From Bryobacteraceae bacterium (lineage in GTDB: Bacteria; Acidobacteriota; Terriglobia; Bryobacterales; Bryobacteraceae): 64,000 nt of DNA. Both the position numbers and the translations under genes were made by a program. Positions within the stretch are counted from its first letter, which is position 1. Each line of letters opens with the position of its first letter. The notes below the pieces were generated by a model, which searched no databases, was not told where the DNA came from, and saw only the letters and a list, made by a program, of their open reading frames with translations. Location: contig JAWKHH010000002.1 of assembly GCA_041394945.1 (NCBI GenBank), positions 814,501 through 878,500 on the forward strand, in the 5' to 3' direction. Of the stretch, positions 34,528-43,161 are shown piece by piece.

Positions 34528-35945
34528 AGGACCTCCTCGTCATGAAATTCGGCGGCACGAGCATGGGCTCGGCCGATCGCATCAAAGCGGCCGCACGTCT
34601 CATCCGTGAGCAGAACGAGAAGCGTCCGGTGCTCACCGTCGTCTCGGCGATGTCGAAGATCACGGATCTGCTCCTCGATACCCTCCGCCACGCTGAGGGT
34701 GGCGATGCCGAGGGCGTCGAAGCCAATCTCAAGACGCTGACGGACCGGCATCTCGCCGCATGCGGCGACCTCGTTTCCGGCCCCGCCCTCGATGCCACCG
34801 TGAAATCCATCGAAGACATGGTGGCCGAATTCAGCCGCATCGCCAACGGCGTCCGTATGCTCGGCGAGCGTCCCCCGCGCTCGGTCGACGAAGCCGTCGC
34901 CATCGGTGAGCGTCTTTCGTCAACCATGCTCGCTGCCCACCTGAATGCCGCCGGTCTCCGTTCCCGCGCCGTTAACGCCCGGGAAGTCATCGTCACCGAT
35001 GCCGTCTTCGGCAACGCCACTCCGCTGATGGAGCCGACTTCGGAGAAGTCCCGCCGTCTGCTCCGTCCGCTCCTGGAAGACGGTTATGCGCCTATCGTCA
35101 CCGGCTTCAACGGAGCGACCGTCGACGGCCGCGCCACCACGCTTGGCCGAGGCGGTTCCGATTTCTCCGCCTCGATCCTCGCCGCCGCGCTCGACGCTTC
35201 CGAGGTCTGGATCTGGACCGATGTGGACGGCATCATGACCGCCGACCCCCGCCTCGTCCCGGACCCGGCCGTGCTCGACGAAGTCACCTATCGCGAAGCC
35301 GCCGAGCTCGCCTACAACGGCGCCAAGGTGCTCCACCCGCGCACCCTCGCGCCGCTCGTCGAAGGCGAAATCCCCGTCTGGAGCAAGAACAGCTTCGCCC
35401 CGGAGAAACCCGGCACCCGCATCGTCTCGCAGGTCAAGGCGCCGCCCGGGCCCCGCGCCGTCACGTCCATGGCCGGCGTCGCACTCATCTCCCTCGAACC
35501 GGCGAGCCCGGAAATTTCCGGCACGCGCGTGATGGGCCGCGCCCTCGACGCGCTCGCCACCGCCGGCGCCGAAGTCCTCGCCATGACGAGTTCCAGCTAC
35601 CAGCAGAGCTTCTGCTTCCTCGTTCGCCGCGACGAGCTGGCTCGCTCGCTGGAGGCCGTCGAATCGGCGCTCTCCCTCGAACTCGCCCACGGCTATCTCA
35701 AGCCCGTCGATGTCGACGACGAAGTCGGCCTCCTCGCCATCGTCGGCGAAGGTATGCAAGGATCGCCCGGTTGGGCCGGACGGATCTTCACCGCCATATC
35801 GCGGCAGAAGGTGAACATCATCGCCATAGCCCAGGGCTCCAGCGAATTGACCATCGCCCTCGTCGTCGCTCGCGATGGACTCGAAAAGGCCGTCCGCGCC
35901 GTGCACGCCGAGTGCCAGATGGGTGAGCTGGCGCGGGTCCGGTAA
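34524..35945 (+). CDS. lysC: Aspartate kinase
   Basis: 473 residues. KFGGTSMGS (8-16) is the kinase N-terminal signature, followed by the helical insertion typical of the LysC/ThrA long form; GRGGSDFSASILAAALDA and VWIWTDVDGIMTADPR complete the catalytic domain. Two ACT regions in the C-terminal 160 residues (MAGVALISLEPAS..., VGLLAIVGEGMQGSPG...) should bind lysine or threonine as feedback inhibitor. There is no fused homoserine dehydrogenase. GTG at 34524 overlaps the cmk stop (GTGA). Confidence 0.95.
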   Translation: MKDLLVMKFGGTSMGSADRIKAAARLIREQNEKRPVLTVVSAMSKITDLLLDTLRHAEGGDAEGVEANLKTLTDRHLAACGDLVSGPALDATVKSIEDMVAEFSRIANGVRMLGERPPRSVDEAVAIGERLSSTMLAAHLNAAGLRSRAVNAREVIVTDAVFGNATPLMEPTSEKSRRLLRPLLEDGYAPIVTGFNGATVDGRATTLGRGGSDFSASILAAALDASEVWIWTDVDGIMTADPRLVPDPAVLDEVTYREAAELAYNGAKVLHPRTLAPLVEGEIPVWSKNSFAPEKPGTRIVSQVKAPPGPRAVTSMAGVALISLEPASPEISGTRVMGRALDALATAGAEVLAMTSSSYQQSFCFLVRRDELARSLEAVESALSLELAHGYLKPVDVDDEVGLLAIVGEGMQGSPGWAGRIFTAISRQKVNIIAIAQGSSELTIALVVARDGLEKAVRAVHAECQMGELARVR

Positions 35946-35960
35946 ACTCCCGGCTAACGG

Positions 35961-35966
35961 TACAAT
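35961..35966 (+). promoter_or_regulatory. Putative -10 box (TACAAT) before the GNAT gene
   Basis: TACAAT 9 nt before the ATG at 35976, suggesting that the GNAT-PfkB-hydrolase genes also have their own promoter. Confidence 0.45.
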
Positions 35967-35975
35967 CAACCTGAT

Positions 35976-36971
35976 ATGGCGGCGCTTCCGGAGTATCCGG
36001 CTCCCTCGCTGGTCGAGCTGCGATACCTCCGCCCGGAACAGTTCGATCGGCTACTCGCCGCCGAAGGCGACGTTTGGGACACACGCCTGGACTGGGATTT
36101 CCGCCCCTCCGCCGACCTCGTCCGCCGCTTCGTTCGCATGCAGTCCCTCGGCGGCTACGCCCTCGTCGCAGGGCACGAACCCGTCGGCTATTGCTACTAC
36201 GTCTGCGAGGAACGCAAGGGCCTGCTCGGCGATATCTTCATCCTCCCCGAATACGATGCGCCGGATCTCGAACTGGCCCTCGTCGACGCCTCCCTCCGCG
36301 CCGTGTGGTCCACTCCCGGTATCCATCGTGTCGAGTCCCAGCTCATGCTGCTCTCCTCCGCCGCCGCCGCCCGCATGCCGGACCGCCTCCGCATGGAAAC
36401 CTTTCGCCGCCAGTTCATGATCGCCGAACTCACCGGCCGCTCCAGCCCACTGGCCCATTTGCCCGAACGCTCCCTCCCGCCTGGAATCGAAATCGTGCCG
36501 TGGAGGGAGTACGAACAGGAAGCGGCCGCGCGGCTCATTGCGCGGGCCTACAAAGGCCACGTCGATGCCAGCATCAACGACCAGTACTGCTCCGTCTCCG
36601 GAGCGCGCCGCTTTCTCCACAACATCGTGCAGTACCCCGGCTGCGGCAGCTTCCAATCCGCGGCGTCGATGTGCGCGAGAGACCGGGTCGACGGGCGCCT
36701 CGTCGGTCTCAGCCTCGCCAGCTTCATCGCCTACGACGTTGGCCACATCACGCAAATCTGCGTCGACCCCGATTGGAAAGGCGAAGGCATCGGCTACGAA
36801 ATGCTGCGGCGCTCGTCCTCGGCGCTTTCCGGCATCGGCTGCCGCCGCGTGAGCCTCTCGGTCACCTCCTCGAACGCCGAAGCCGTCCGCCTCTACGAAC
36901 GAACCGGGTTCCGTGTCGCCCATGAGTTCGACGCCTTCGTCTGGAACCGGCCCGAACTGCGCGCTGGCTGA
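35976..36971 (+). CDS. GNAT family N-acetyltransferase (two-domain)
   Basis: 331 residues, about twice a single GNAT domain. The C-terminal half holds the acetyl-CoA site (ICVDPDWKGEGIGYEMLRRS) and the NAEAVRLYERTGF motif. The N-terminal half keeps the fold pattern (GYALVAGHEPVGYCYYVCEERKGLLGDIFI) but lacks a clear R/Q..G.G/A loop, so it may be an inactive or substrate-binding module. Cytosolic; acceptor unknown. Starts 30 bp after lysC with its own -10. Confidence 0.85.
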   Translation: MAALPEYPAPSLVELRYLRPEQFDRLLAAEGDVWDTRLDWDFRPSADLVRRFVRMQSLGGYALVAGHEPVGYCYYVCEERKGLLGDIFILPEYDAPDLELALVDASLRAVWSTPGIHRVESQLMLLSSAAAARMPDRLRMETFRRQFMIAELTGRSSPLAHLPERSLPPGIEIVPWREYEQEAAARLIARAYKGHVDASINDQYCSVSGARRFLHNIVQYPGCGSFQSAASMCARDRVDGRLVGLSLASFIAYDVGHITQICVDPDWKGEGIGYEMLRRSSSALSGIGCRRVSLSVTSSNAEAVRLYERTGFRVAHEFDAFVWNRPELRAG

Positions 36972-36982
36972 TCCTTACTCCC

Positions 36983-37942
36983 ATGCTGATCCAATCGCTG
37001 AAAGGCGTCCTCTGTGCGGGTAACATCTCCTGGGACATTCTCGTCCGCCCGGTGAACGAATTTCGCTGGGGCACGAACACCTGGGTGGACGAAATGATCG
37101 AGGATATGGGCGGCAACGGCAGCAACACCTCCTATGTGCTCGGTCGCCTCGGGGTGCCCGCGCGCACCCTCGGGATGGTCGGCCGCGATGAGCGCGGCGA
37201 CAAACTCATCGCCAAGCTCGCCGGCGCCGGCGTCGACACCGCGCACATCGCCCGCGGCCAAGGCCCCACCACCACCACCATCTGCGTCGTCAATTCCCAG
37301 GCCAACCGGCTCTTCATGCAGCGCCTCGGCTCGAGCCTCGAGGCCTTCGCCGAAGCGACTGTGTTCGAAGGCGGCGTTGTCGCCGGCGTCTCCCACTATC
37401 ACCAGGCCAACCTGTTTTCGGTTCCGAACCTGCGCCGCCACTCCGCCGCCCAGATGCGCCGCGCCCGTTACGCCGGCCTCACCACTTCGCTCGATACAGG
37501 CTGGGCCACCGATGGCCGTTGGATGGAAACGCTCGAAACGTCGCTTCCGCTTACCGACCTTCTGTTCGTCAACGAAGAAGAGGCCCACATGATTACCGGG
37601 CGCCACGACCCGGCTGGCATCGCCTCCACCTTGCGCGCGCACGGAGCCACCGACATCATCGTGAAGCTCGGCGCGCGCGGCTGCGTCGTCTTCGCCGGCG
37701 CCGAAGAGACCGCCGTGGAAGCGTTCCCCGTGCCGATCGTCGACACCACCGGCGCGGGCGATTGCTTCGCGGGCGGCTTCTTCGCCGCTCTCTACCGCGG
37801 CTACGACTACGTCCGTGCCGCTCGCTATGGCAATGCCGCCGGCGCGCTCAGCGTCTCCCGCCTCGGCGCCGTCAAAGGGATCGCCGGATGGGATGAAATG
37901 GAACGATGGATCTCCACTCACTCCTCCGGAGCCCGCGAATGA
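36983..37942 (+). CDS. PfkB family carbohydrate/nucleoside kinase
   Basis: 319 residues of the ribokinase fold. MGGNGSNTSYVLGRLGVPARTLGMVG is PfkB signature 1 and DTTGAGDCFAGGF (254-266) is signature 2, with catalytic D260. It phosphorylates a sugar or nucleoside; the substrate cannot be read. It lies 11 bp after the GNAT gene; the hydrolase ATG overlaps its stop. Confidence 0.93.
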   Translation: MLIQSLKGVLCAGNISWDILVRPVNEFRWGTNTWVDEMIEDMGGNGSNTSYVLGRLGVPARTLGMVGRDERGDKLIAKLAGAGVDTAHIARGQGPTTTTICVVNSQANRLFMQRLGSSLEAFAEATVFEGGVVAGVSHYHQANLFSVPNLRRHSAAQMRRARYAGLTTSLDTGWATDGRWMETLETSLPLTDLLFVNEEEAHMITGRHDPAGIASTLRAHGATDIIVKLGARGCVVFAGAEETAVEAFPVPIVDTTGAGDCFAGGFFAALYRGYDYVRAARYGNAAGALSVSRLGAVKGIAGWDEMERWISTHSSGARE

Positions 37943-39078
37943 TCGCCCTTCTCTTCCTTGCCGCCGGCTCGCTGCTCCATGCGCAATTGAAGCCGGCGGA
38001 CCCGGCGGCGGTCGGTATGTCCGCCGAACGCCTCGCCGCCGCCGCGCGCCTGCTCGAGGCCGAAACCGCTTCCGGACGCGTCCTCGCCGCTTCCATCCTC
38101 GTCGCGCGCGATCAGCGCATCGTGCTCCACAAGGGCTTCGGCAAGCTCGCGCCCTCCGCCGCCGCTCCGCCCGTCGGGCCCGGAACGATCTTCCTGCTTG
38201 CTTCGATCACCAAGCCCGTCGCCGTCTCCGCCCTGATGTTGCTCGTCGAACGCGGCCAGGTCTCCATCGAAGATCCCGTATCGCGCTACCTGCCCGAGTT
38301 CTCCCAAGACGACCGCAAGGCGACCCGCGTCCGCGACCTCCTCAGCCACACTTCCGGTCTCCCCGACATGCTGCCCGAGAACACGGCGCTCCGCCGCCGT
38401 CACGCGCCGCTCTCCGATTTCGTCGCCGCGTCCATGACCACGCCGCTCCTCTACGCTCCCCGCACCGATTTCCGATATCAAAGCATGGGGATCCTGCTGG
38501 CCGCTGAGATCGTCGAGCGCGTCACGAAGAAACGCCTCCGCGATTTCCTTAAGCAGGAGATATTCGATCCGCTCGGCATGCGCCACAGCGCCCTCGGCAT
38601 GGGCGATTTCCGCATTGAGGATACAGCCTGGTGCCAGACGTCCGGCAACTCCCCGGATCTCGAAAGCTTCGGTCCCAACAGCCCCTATTGGCGCGACATG
38701 GGCCATCCCTGGGGCGGCATGCACTCCACAACCAGCGATCTCGCCGTCCTGCTCCAGACCTTCCTCAACGGCGGCGTCTACGGTGCCACACGCGTCTTCA
38801 GCCCCGCCACCACGTCCGTCATGACGCGCGATCAGAACACTGCCATCGGCAAACCCTGGGGACTCGGTTGGGGACTCGCCACCTCACCCGTCTGGGCCTA
38901 CTTCGGCGACCTCGTCTCGCCCCGAACCTTCGGCCACAGCGGTGCCACCGGCACCGTCGCCTGGGCCGATCCCGAACGTCGTCTCGTCTGCGTGATCCTC
39001 ACCACCCGCCCATCGGGTGAAGATAACGGCCGCCTTCTTCGAGTCGTCTCGAACGCCGTCGCCGCCGCGATCGAGTAG
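37939..39078 (+). CDS. Exported serine hydrolase, class C beta-lactamase fold
   Basis: 379 residues. Signal peptide (MIALLFLAAGSLLHA), then SITK with S89 and K92, a YQS-type second block in DFRYQSMG and FGHSGATG as the third block; RDLLSHTSGLPD and DPLGMRHSALGMGD are family markers. Likely an esterase or D-amino-acid peptidase in the periplasm. ATG at 37939 overlaps the PfkB stop (ATGA); an in-frame ATG at 37906 would destroy the signal-peptide layout. The gene at 19206-20444 is a second member of the same fold. Confidence 0.9.
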   Translation: MIALLFLAAGSLLHAQLKPADPAAVGMSAERLAAAARLLEAETASGRVLAASILVARDQRIVLHKGFGKLAPSAAAPPVGPGTIFLLASITKPVAVSALMLLVERGQVSIEDPVSRYLPEFSQDDRKATRVRDLLSHTSGLPDMLPENTALRRRHAPLSDFVAASMTTPLLYAPRTDFRYQSMGILLAAEIVERVTKKRLRDFLKQEIFDPLGMRHSALGMGDFRIEDTAWCQTSGNSPDLESFGPNSPYWRDMGHPWGGMHSTTSDLAVLLQTFLNGGVYGATRVFSPATTSVMTRDQNTAIGKPWGLGWGLATSPVWAYFGDLVSPRTFGHSGATGTVAWADPERRLVCVILTTRPSGEDNGRLLRVVSNAVAAAIE

Positions 39079-39080
39079 CG

Positions 39081-39110
39081 CGCCGCCGGCGATGGCTCCG
39101 GCGGCGATTT
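39081..39110 (+). terminator. 9-bp stem followed by T-rich stretch
   Basis: CGCCGCCGG (39081-39089) pairs perfectly with CCGGCGGCG (39098-39106), loop of 8 nt, followed by ATTTCTGTT. It comes directly after the serine hydrolase stop and fits an intrinsic terminator for the 33.4-39.1 kb run. Confidence 0.7.
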
Positions 39111-39157
39111 CTGTTAACGATTTGGCGCTGCTGAGACAGGCGGCCCGGCCGGTGGAA

Positions 39158-40630
39158 TCACTGTACGCTGAGCAGCGGGCGCAGCCGGCGCATGTTGTCC
39201 GGCCCGCGCAACTGTTCCAGCGCGCGATTCTCCAACTGACGGATCCGTTCGCGGCTCAGGTTCAAGCACCGCGCGATCTCCTCGCGCCCGTACTCGCGGT
39301 CGAAGCCGATCCCGAACCGCATCCGGATGATCTGCGCCTCGGCGGGCTGCAGCGAGGCGATGGCCGCGGCGGCGATGCGTCCCCGGTCCGCTTCGAACAT
39401 CCGGGTGACTTGCGATCCCACCGCATGGTCCTCGACGAAATCGCCGAGACAGGATTCGCCGTCCTTGCCCACCGGCAGGTCGAGTGACACCGGATCGCGG
39501 GCCAGCGCGCGCAGCTCACGCACGCGGTCCCCGGTCGTCTCGAGCCGCAAGGCGATCTCGGCGTCGGTGGCCGGACGGTTCAGTTCCTTCTCCAGCTCAC
39601 GCGAAGCCTTGGCGAACTTCGTCAGCATCTCGTTGACGTGAACCGGCAGCCGGATCGTGCGGGACTGGTCGTCGATGGCCCGCGTGATCGACTGGCGGAT
39701 CCACCACGTCGCATAGGTCGAGAACTTGTACCCGAGCCGGTAGTCGAACTTCTCCGCCGCACGCATCAGGCCCAGGTTGCCCTCCTGGATCAGGTCGAGC
39801 AGCGGCAGCCCATGCTTCAGATAGCGCTTGGCGATCGAAACCACCAGCCGCAGGTTCGCCTCGAGCAGCGCGTTCTTGGCGTCTTCGTACTCATCGGCGC
39901 CATCGGCGACGCGTGCGGCGGTGGCGCGCATTTCCGCCACCGGGCAGCCGGCCGCGGCTTCCCGTTCGCGGATGGCGGCCTTGGCCGCGCGAGTCCCCAG
40001 CATCGCCTTGCCCTCCACTTCGAGGGCGGCGAACGCTTCAATCTCGGTGTCCAGGAGTGACCGGAAACCGGTCCACTGCTGGGGAGCGAACGGGATCTCG
40101 CGAAGCGCCGCGCCCAGCCGGACCCGTGCCCGAACCAGTTCACTCGCCAGCCGCGAGCGCACATGGACGTGCCGCGCAGGAGCGGCAGCCAGCCGTTCGG
40201 CGGCGCCGGCCAGATTTCGGCCTGCCTGCATGGCGGCGCGAATCTTCGCCGTCGCTGCGGCGCGGGCGCGGTCCCGCGTTTTCGTGTCGGCGCCGGGCAG
40301 TTCCACCACGTCGCGGAGCGACAACTCGCCGGACGCCACACGGGCGCACACGTCGAGCGCGGCCTGCTGCACCAGCGGCGAGCGCGACAGCGTCTTGCGG
40401 AAGCGCAGCGTACCGCGCTCCATCCGCTTGGCGAGGTTCAACTCGCCCTGCCGGTTCAACAGAGCGACGCTACCCATTTCGCGGAGATAAGTCCGCACGG
40501 GGTCGTCCGAGAAAACCTCGGACTTCGGAGTTTCGTACGCCTCGGAGCCGGCGTCGTCTTCCGACACGCTGGTCCAGGTCTTTGCGTCGAGCGAGTCCGC
40601 GAGATAGTTGTCTTCGAATTCGTTCATCAT
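39158..40630 (-). CDS. RpoD-like sigma-70 factor (group 1/2)
   Basis: 490 residues. Region 1.2 starts near 42 (DDPVRTYLREMGSVALLNR), a long nonconserved insert runs about 80-250, region 2 spans 253-330 (LEANLRLVVSIAKRYL, LIQEGNLGLMRAAEKFDY, FSTYATWWIRQSITRAI), region 3 follows and region 4.2 is near 447-475 (GREEIARCLNLSRERIRQLENRAL). Region 1.1 is absent or short. The recognition helix SRERIRQLEN differs only mildly from the housekeeping TRERIRQIEA. Probably an alternative vegetative sigma factor. Two inverted repeats separate it from the divergent dehydratase operon. Confidence 0.9.
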   Translation of the reverse strand: MMNEFEDNYLADSLDAKTWTSVSEDDAGSEAYETPKSEVFSDDPVRTYLREMGSVALLNRQGELNLAKRMERGTLRFRKTLSRSPLVQQAALDVCARVASGELSLRDVVELPGADTKTRDRARAAATAKIRAAMQAGRNLAGAAERLAAAPARHVHVRSRLASELVRARVRLGAALREIPFAPQQWTGFRSLLDTEIEAFAALEVEGKAMLGTRAAKAAIREREAAAGCPVAEMRATAARVADGADEYEDAKNALLEANLRLVVSIAKRYLKHGLPLLDLIQEGNLGLMRAAEKFDYRLGYKFSTYATWWIRQSITRAIDDQSRTIRLPVHVNEMLTKFAKASRELEKELNRPATDAEIALRLETTGDRVRELRALARDPVSLDLPVGKDGESCLGDFVEDHAVGSQVTRMFEADRGRIAAAAIASLQPAEAQIIRMRFGIGFDREYGREEIARCLNLSRERIRQLENRALEQLRGPDNMRRLRPLLSVQ

Positions 40631-40681
40631 CCGGGTAGGAGCCACACAGCACCTCACAGTTAAAGATGCACGGCAGGGGGC

Positions 40682-40706
40682 TGTGGTTTCACAACCACAC
40701 TGTGAA
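40682..40706. repeat. Nested inverted repeats upstream of the sigma factor
   Basis: TGTGGTT-TCAC-AACCACA (40682-40699) is a perfect 7-bp inverted repeat, and overlapping it TTCACA-N7-TGTGAA (40688-40706) is another. Either could be an operator or an RNA hairpin in a sigma-gene leader. Confidence 0.5.
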
Positions 40707-40723
40707 TATCCAAGTGGCTGAAA

Positions 40724-40742
40724 CGGTGAGAATTTCTCACCG
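40724..40742. promoter_or_regulatory. 19-bp palindrome, candidate operator
   Basis: CGGTGAGA-ATT-TCTCACCG is an 8-bp perfect inverted repeat. It lies immediately upstream of the expected -35 for the TATGCT box at 40766-40771, a usual place for an activator or repressor site of the dehydratase operon; it could also act on the sigma gene. Confidence 0.5.
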
Positions 40743-40765
40743 GGACATCGGGCGCCCGCGAGTGT

Positions 40766-40771
40766 TATGCT
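40766..40771 (+). promoter_or_regulatory. Putative -10 box (TATGCT) of the dehydratase operon
   Basis: TATGCT 7 nt before the ATG at 40779. This helps prefer 40779 over the in-frame ATG at 40767, which would fall inside the box. Confidence 0.45.
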
Positions 40772-40778
40772 CGCTGGC

Positions 40779-41993
40779 ATGATATCCCGACGAACGCTCC
40801 TCCAGGCCTCGCTCGCCGGCGTGGCGGGGATGGCGGCCCGCGCGCGCGCCGAACTGAAGAAAATGAAGATCACCCGAATCCGGTATTACGAGTCACCGAT
40901 TTCGCGGCCGATCTTCAACCAATCCTTTCACGTTGTTACGGTGGAAACCGACGCCGGCGTCACCGGCATCGGCGAGGGCGGCAGCAAGGACATGATCGAG
41001 CAGGCCGCCGGTTTGCTCATCGGGCAGGATCCCACCCGGATCGATCACCTCTGGCAGTACATGTACCGGGCGTACTTCTACCCCGCCGGGCGCGAAAAGT
41101 TACATGGGCTCGGCGCGCTCGACATGGCGCTTTGGGACATCAAGGGCAAGGCGCTCGGCGTTCCCGTCTGGCAGTTGATCGGCGGCCGCTCGCGCGACCA
41201 TGTGGAGTGCTACTGCACCGGCTACCCCAGCAAGGGCTCCGTCCGCGAGTCCGCCGCGGCTTGCATTAAGGACGGCTTCCGCGCCTACCGCACTGGCGTT
41301 ACGGGCGGCCCGGACCGCGCCGCGTTCAACTCGCGCGTCGAAGTACACCGCACCCACGAGCACTGCAAAGAGATCCGCGCCGGCGTGGGCCCGGACGGCG
41401 ATTGGGCCATCGACTACCACACACGGCTCGATTTTCCCGACGCGGTCCGTCTTTCGACGCTGATCGAACCGCTCGAGCCGCTCTTTTGCGAGGATCTCGT
41501 CCGCAGCGAGAACCCCGGCGTCTACAAGCAGCTTCGTCCGATGGTGAAAGTGCCGATCGCCGTCGGCGAGCAATTTGGGGACCGCTGGGACATCAACGAA
41601 CTGATCGAGCAGCGGCTCATCGACTATTCCCGCGTCACGATTCCCAACGTGGGGGGGATCACAGAGATGCTCAAGCTGGCCGCTTTGTGCGAAACGCACT
41701 ACGTCGGGCTGGTGCCGCACTTCACCGGGCCGATCGCGGAAACCGCGTGCGTTCATGTATGTACGGCGTTCGCGGGTCCGGCGATCATGGAGATGACCGG
41801 CAATGGTACGGCGCTGCCCGAGTACCTGCCCAAGGCTTTCGACTTCAAGAACGGCAAGATGTGGCCGAACGAGCGCCCCGGGCTGGGGGTGGAGTTCGAT
41901 GCGTCCAAGGTGAAGATGTTGACCGAGGTCAGCCGGTTCGCCCAGCCGATCCCGTTATACCGGCGGCCGGACGGATCGATCACGAATTGGTAA
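40779..41993 (+). CDS. Tat-exported mandelate racemase/enolase superfamily dehydratase, galactonate dehydratase-like
   Basis: 404 residues. The N terminus MISRRTLLQASLAGVAGM is a twin-arginine type signal. The barrel has D212/H214 (DYHTR), E238 (CEDL), E264 (VGEQ), H314 (PHF) and E338. The D-E, E-E and E-H spacings (26, 26, 50) match the D-galactonate dehydratase DgoD pattern as remembered. It should dehydrate an acid sugar to a 2-keto-3-deoxy sugar, apparently in the periplasm, which is not typical. First gene of a four-gene operon; the next starts 1 nt after its stop. Confidence 0.88.
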   Translation: MISRRTLLQASLAGVAGMAARARAELKKMKITRIRYYESPISRPIFNQSFHVVTVETDAGVTGIGEGGSKDMIEQAAGLLIGQDPTRIDHLWQYMYRAYFYPAGREKLHGLGALDMALWDIKGKALGVPVWQLIGGRSRDHVECYCTGYPSKGSVRESAAACIKDGFRAYRTGVTGGPDRAAFNSRVEVHRTHEHCKEIRAGVGPDGDWAIDYHTRLDFPDAVRLSTLIEPLEPLFCEDLVRSENPGVYKQLRPMVKVPIAVGEQFGDRWDINELIEQRLIDYSRVTIPNVGGITEMLKLAALCETHYVGLVPHFTGPIAETACVHVCTAFAGPAIMEMTGNGTALPEYLPKAFDFKNGKMWPNERPGLGVEFDASKVKMLTEVSRFAQPIPLYRRPDGSITNW

Positions 41994-41994
41994 T

Positions 41995-43161
41995 ATGGCG
42001 ATGAATCGGCGAAACTTCCTCACCGCGTTTGGTTCGTTTCCTCTGTTCGGCGCCGTCGGCGGGCACCGGATCGATTCCTGGGAATTGCTCCGCATCAAGG
42101 TCAACCGACTCGGTAACTGGTTGATTATTAAGGTAAAGACCGACAAAGGGCTCGTCGGGCTGGGCGATGCCTCGCACGGCAGCGATCCCAAGACCGAAGC
42201 CGCTCTCGCGAGCCTGTTCCAGGGGCTCAAAGGCGCTTCGCCCTTCGATATCGAGCCATACCGGAAGCGCTCGATGGCGGCGGCGCTCCAAGAGGCCGGC
42301 CGCTCCGGCCAAGTGGCTTTCTCTGCCTTCGAGCAGGCAATGTACGACCTGCAGGGTAAGATCCTTGGCGTCCCGTGCTGGGCGCTCTTCGGCGGGAAAC
42401 TCCGCGATCGCGTCCGGAACTACGCCAACGTCAACCGCGCCAGTGCCGATCGCAGCCCCGCTGAGTTCGCCAAATTGGCTGCCGCGGCCGTCAAGTCCGG
42501 CTTTGACGCGGTCAAAATGGCTTCGTTCGATGGCTTGCCGAAGAGCCCGGCTGACAAGCGCGCGGCCGGCACCCAATTGGGCATCGACTGCATCGCCGCT
42601 GTTCGCAAGACGATCGGTCCGGACCGCGAACTGCTCGTCGACGGCCATAACCACTTCACGCTTGAGGAAGCGCTCGATGTCACGCGCCGGCTTGCCCGGT
42701 ACAAGCTCTTCTGGTGGGAAGAGTCCGTCCGCGGCATCGAGAACCTAGCCGTCGTCAACCGCGAAGCGCCGATGCAAACCGCGGGCGGCGAGTCCCTCTA
42801 TGGAATCGAACAGTTCCAGCCTTATATCAGGGGCGGCGCGGTGGACGTGGTGATGCCCGACGTGAAGTATTGCGGCGGCATGGCGGAGCTCAAGAAGATA
42901 TCGGTGATGGCGGAAGCCGCCGGACTCACGTGCGCGCCGCACGGTCCGGCAAGTCCGGTGGGAAACATGGCCGCGGCGCATGTGTGCGCCACGCTGCCGA
43001 ACTTCCTGATCCTCGAACTCGGCTTCGGGGAGACGACCTGGCGCGGGGATCTGGTGAGTCCGCCCGAAGTCTTCGAACCGGGCGGCATGCTCACCGTGAG
43101 CGACCGCCCCGGCCTGGGAATCGAGATCAACGAAAGGGTGGCGCGGGAACATGCGGCGTAA
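41995..43161 (+). CDS. Tat-exported enolase superfamily enzyme, second copy
   Basis: 388 residues with a twin-arginine type start (MNRRNFLTAFGSFPLFGA). The capping domain is followed by a barrel with VKMAS, D216 (DGHNHF), E242 (WWEES), E266 (GGES) and H316 (PHGPASP), so the metal triad and a His base are kept; the second ligand spacing is 24 instead of the 26 of its neighbour. It likely acts on a different acid sugar or does racemisation. 1 nt after the upstream gene; overlaps the downstream PHP gene by 11 nt. Confidence 0.86.
   Translation: MAMNRRNFLTAFGSFPLFGAVGGHRIDSWELLRIKVNRLGNWLIIKVKTDKGLVGLGDASHGSDPKTEAALASLFQGLKGASPFDIEPYRKRSMAAALQEAGRSGQVAFSAFEQAMYDLQGKILGVPCWALFGGKLRDRVRNYANVNRASADRSPAEFAKLAAAAVKSGFDAVKMASFDGLPKSPADKRAAGTQLGIDCIAAVRKTIGPDRELLVDGHNHFTLEEALDVTRRLARYKLFWWEESVRGIENLAVVNREAPMQTAGGESLYGIEQFQPYIRGGAVDVVMPDVKYCGGMAELKKISVMAEAAGLTCAPHGPASPVGNMAAAHVCATLPNFLILELGFGETTWRGDLVSPPEVFEPGGMLTVSDRPGLGIEINERVAREHAA

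Noticed and set aside
40767..40778. ATG at 40767 as start of the first dehydratase
   Set aside because: It falls in the likely -10 box and adds four residues before a clean twin-arginine signal; 40779 is preferred.
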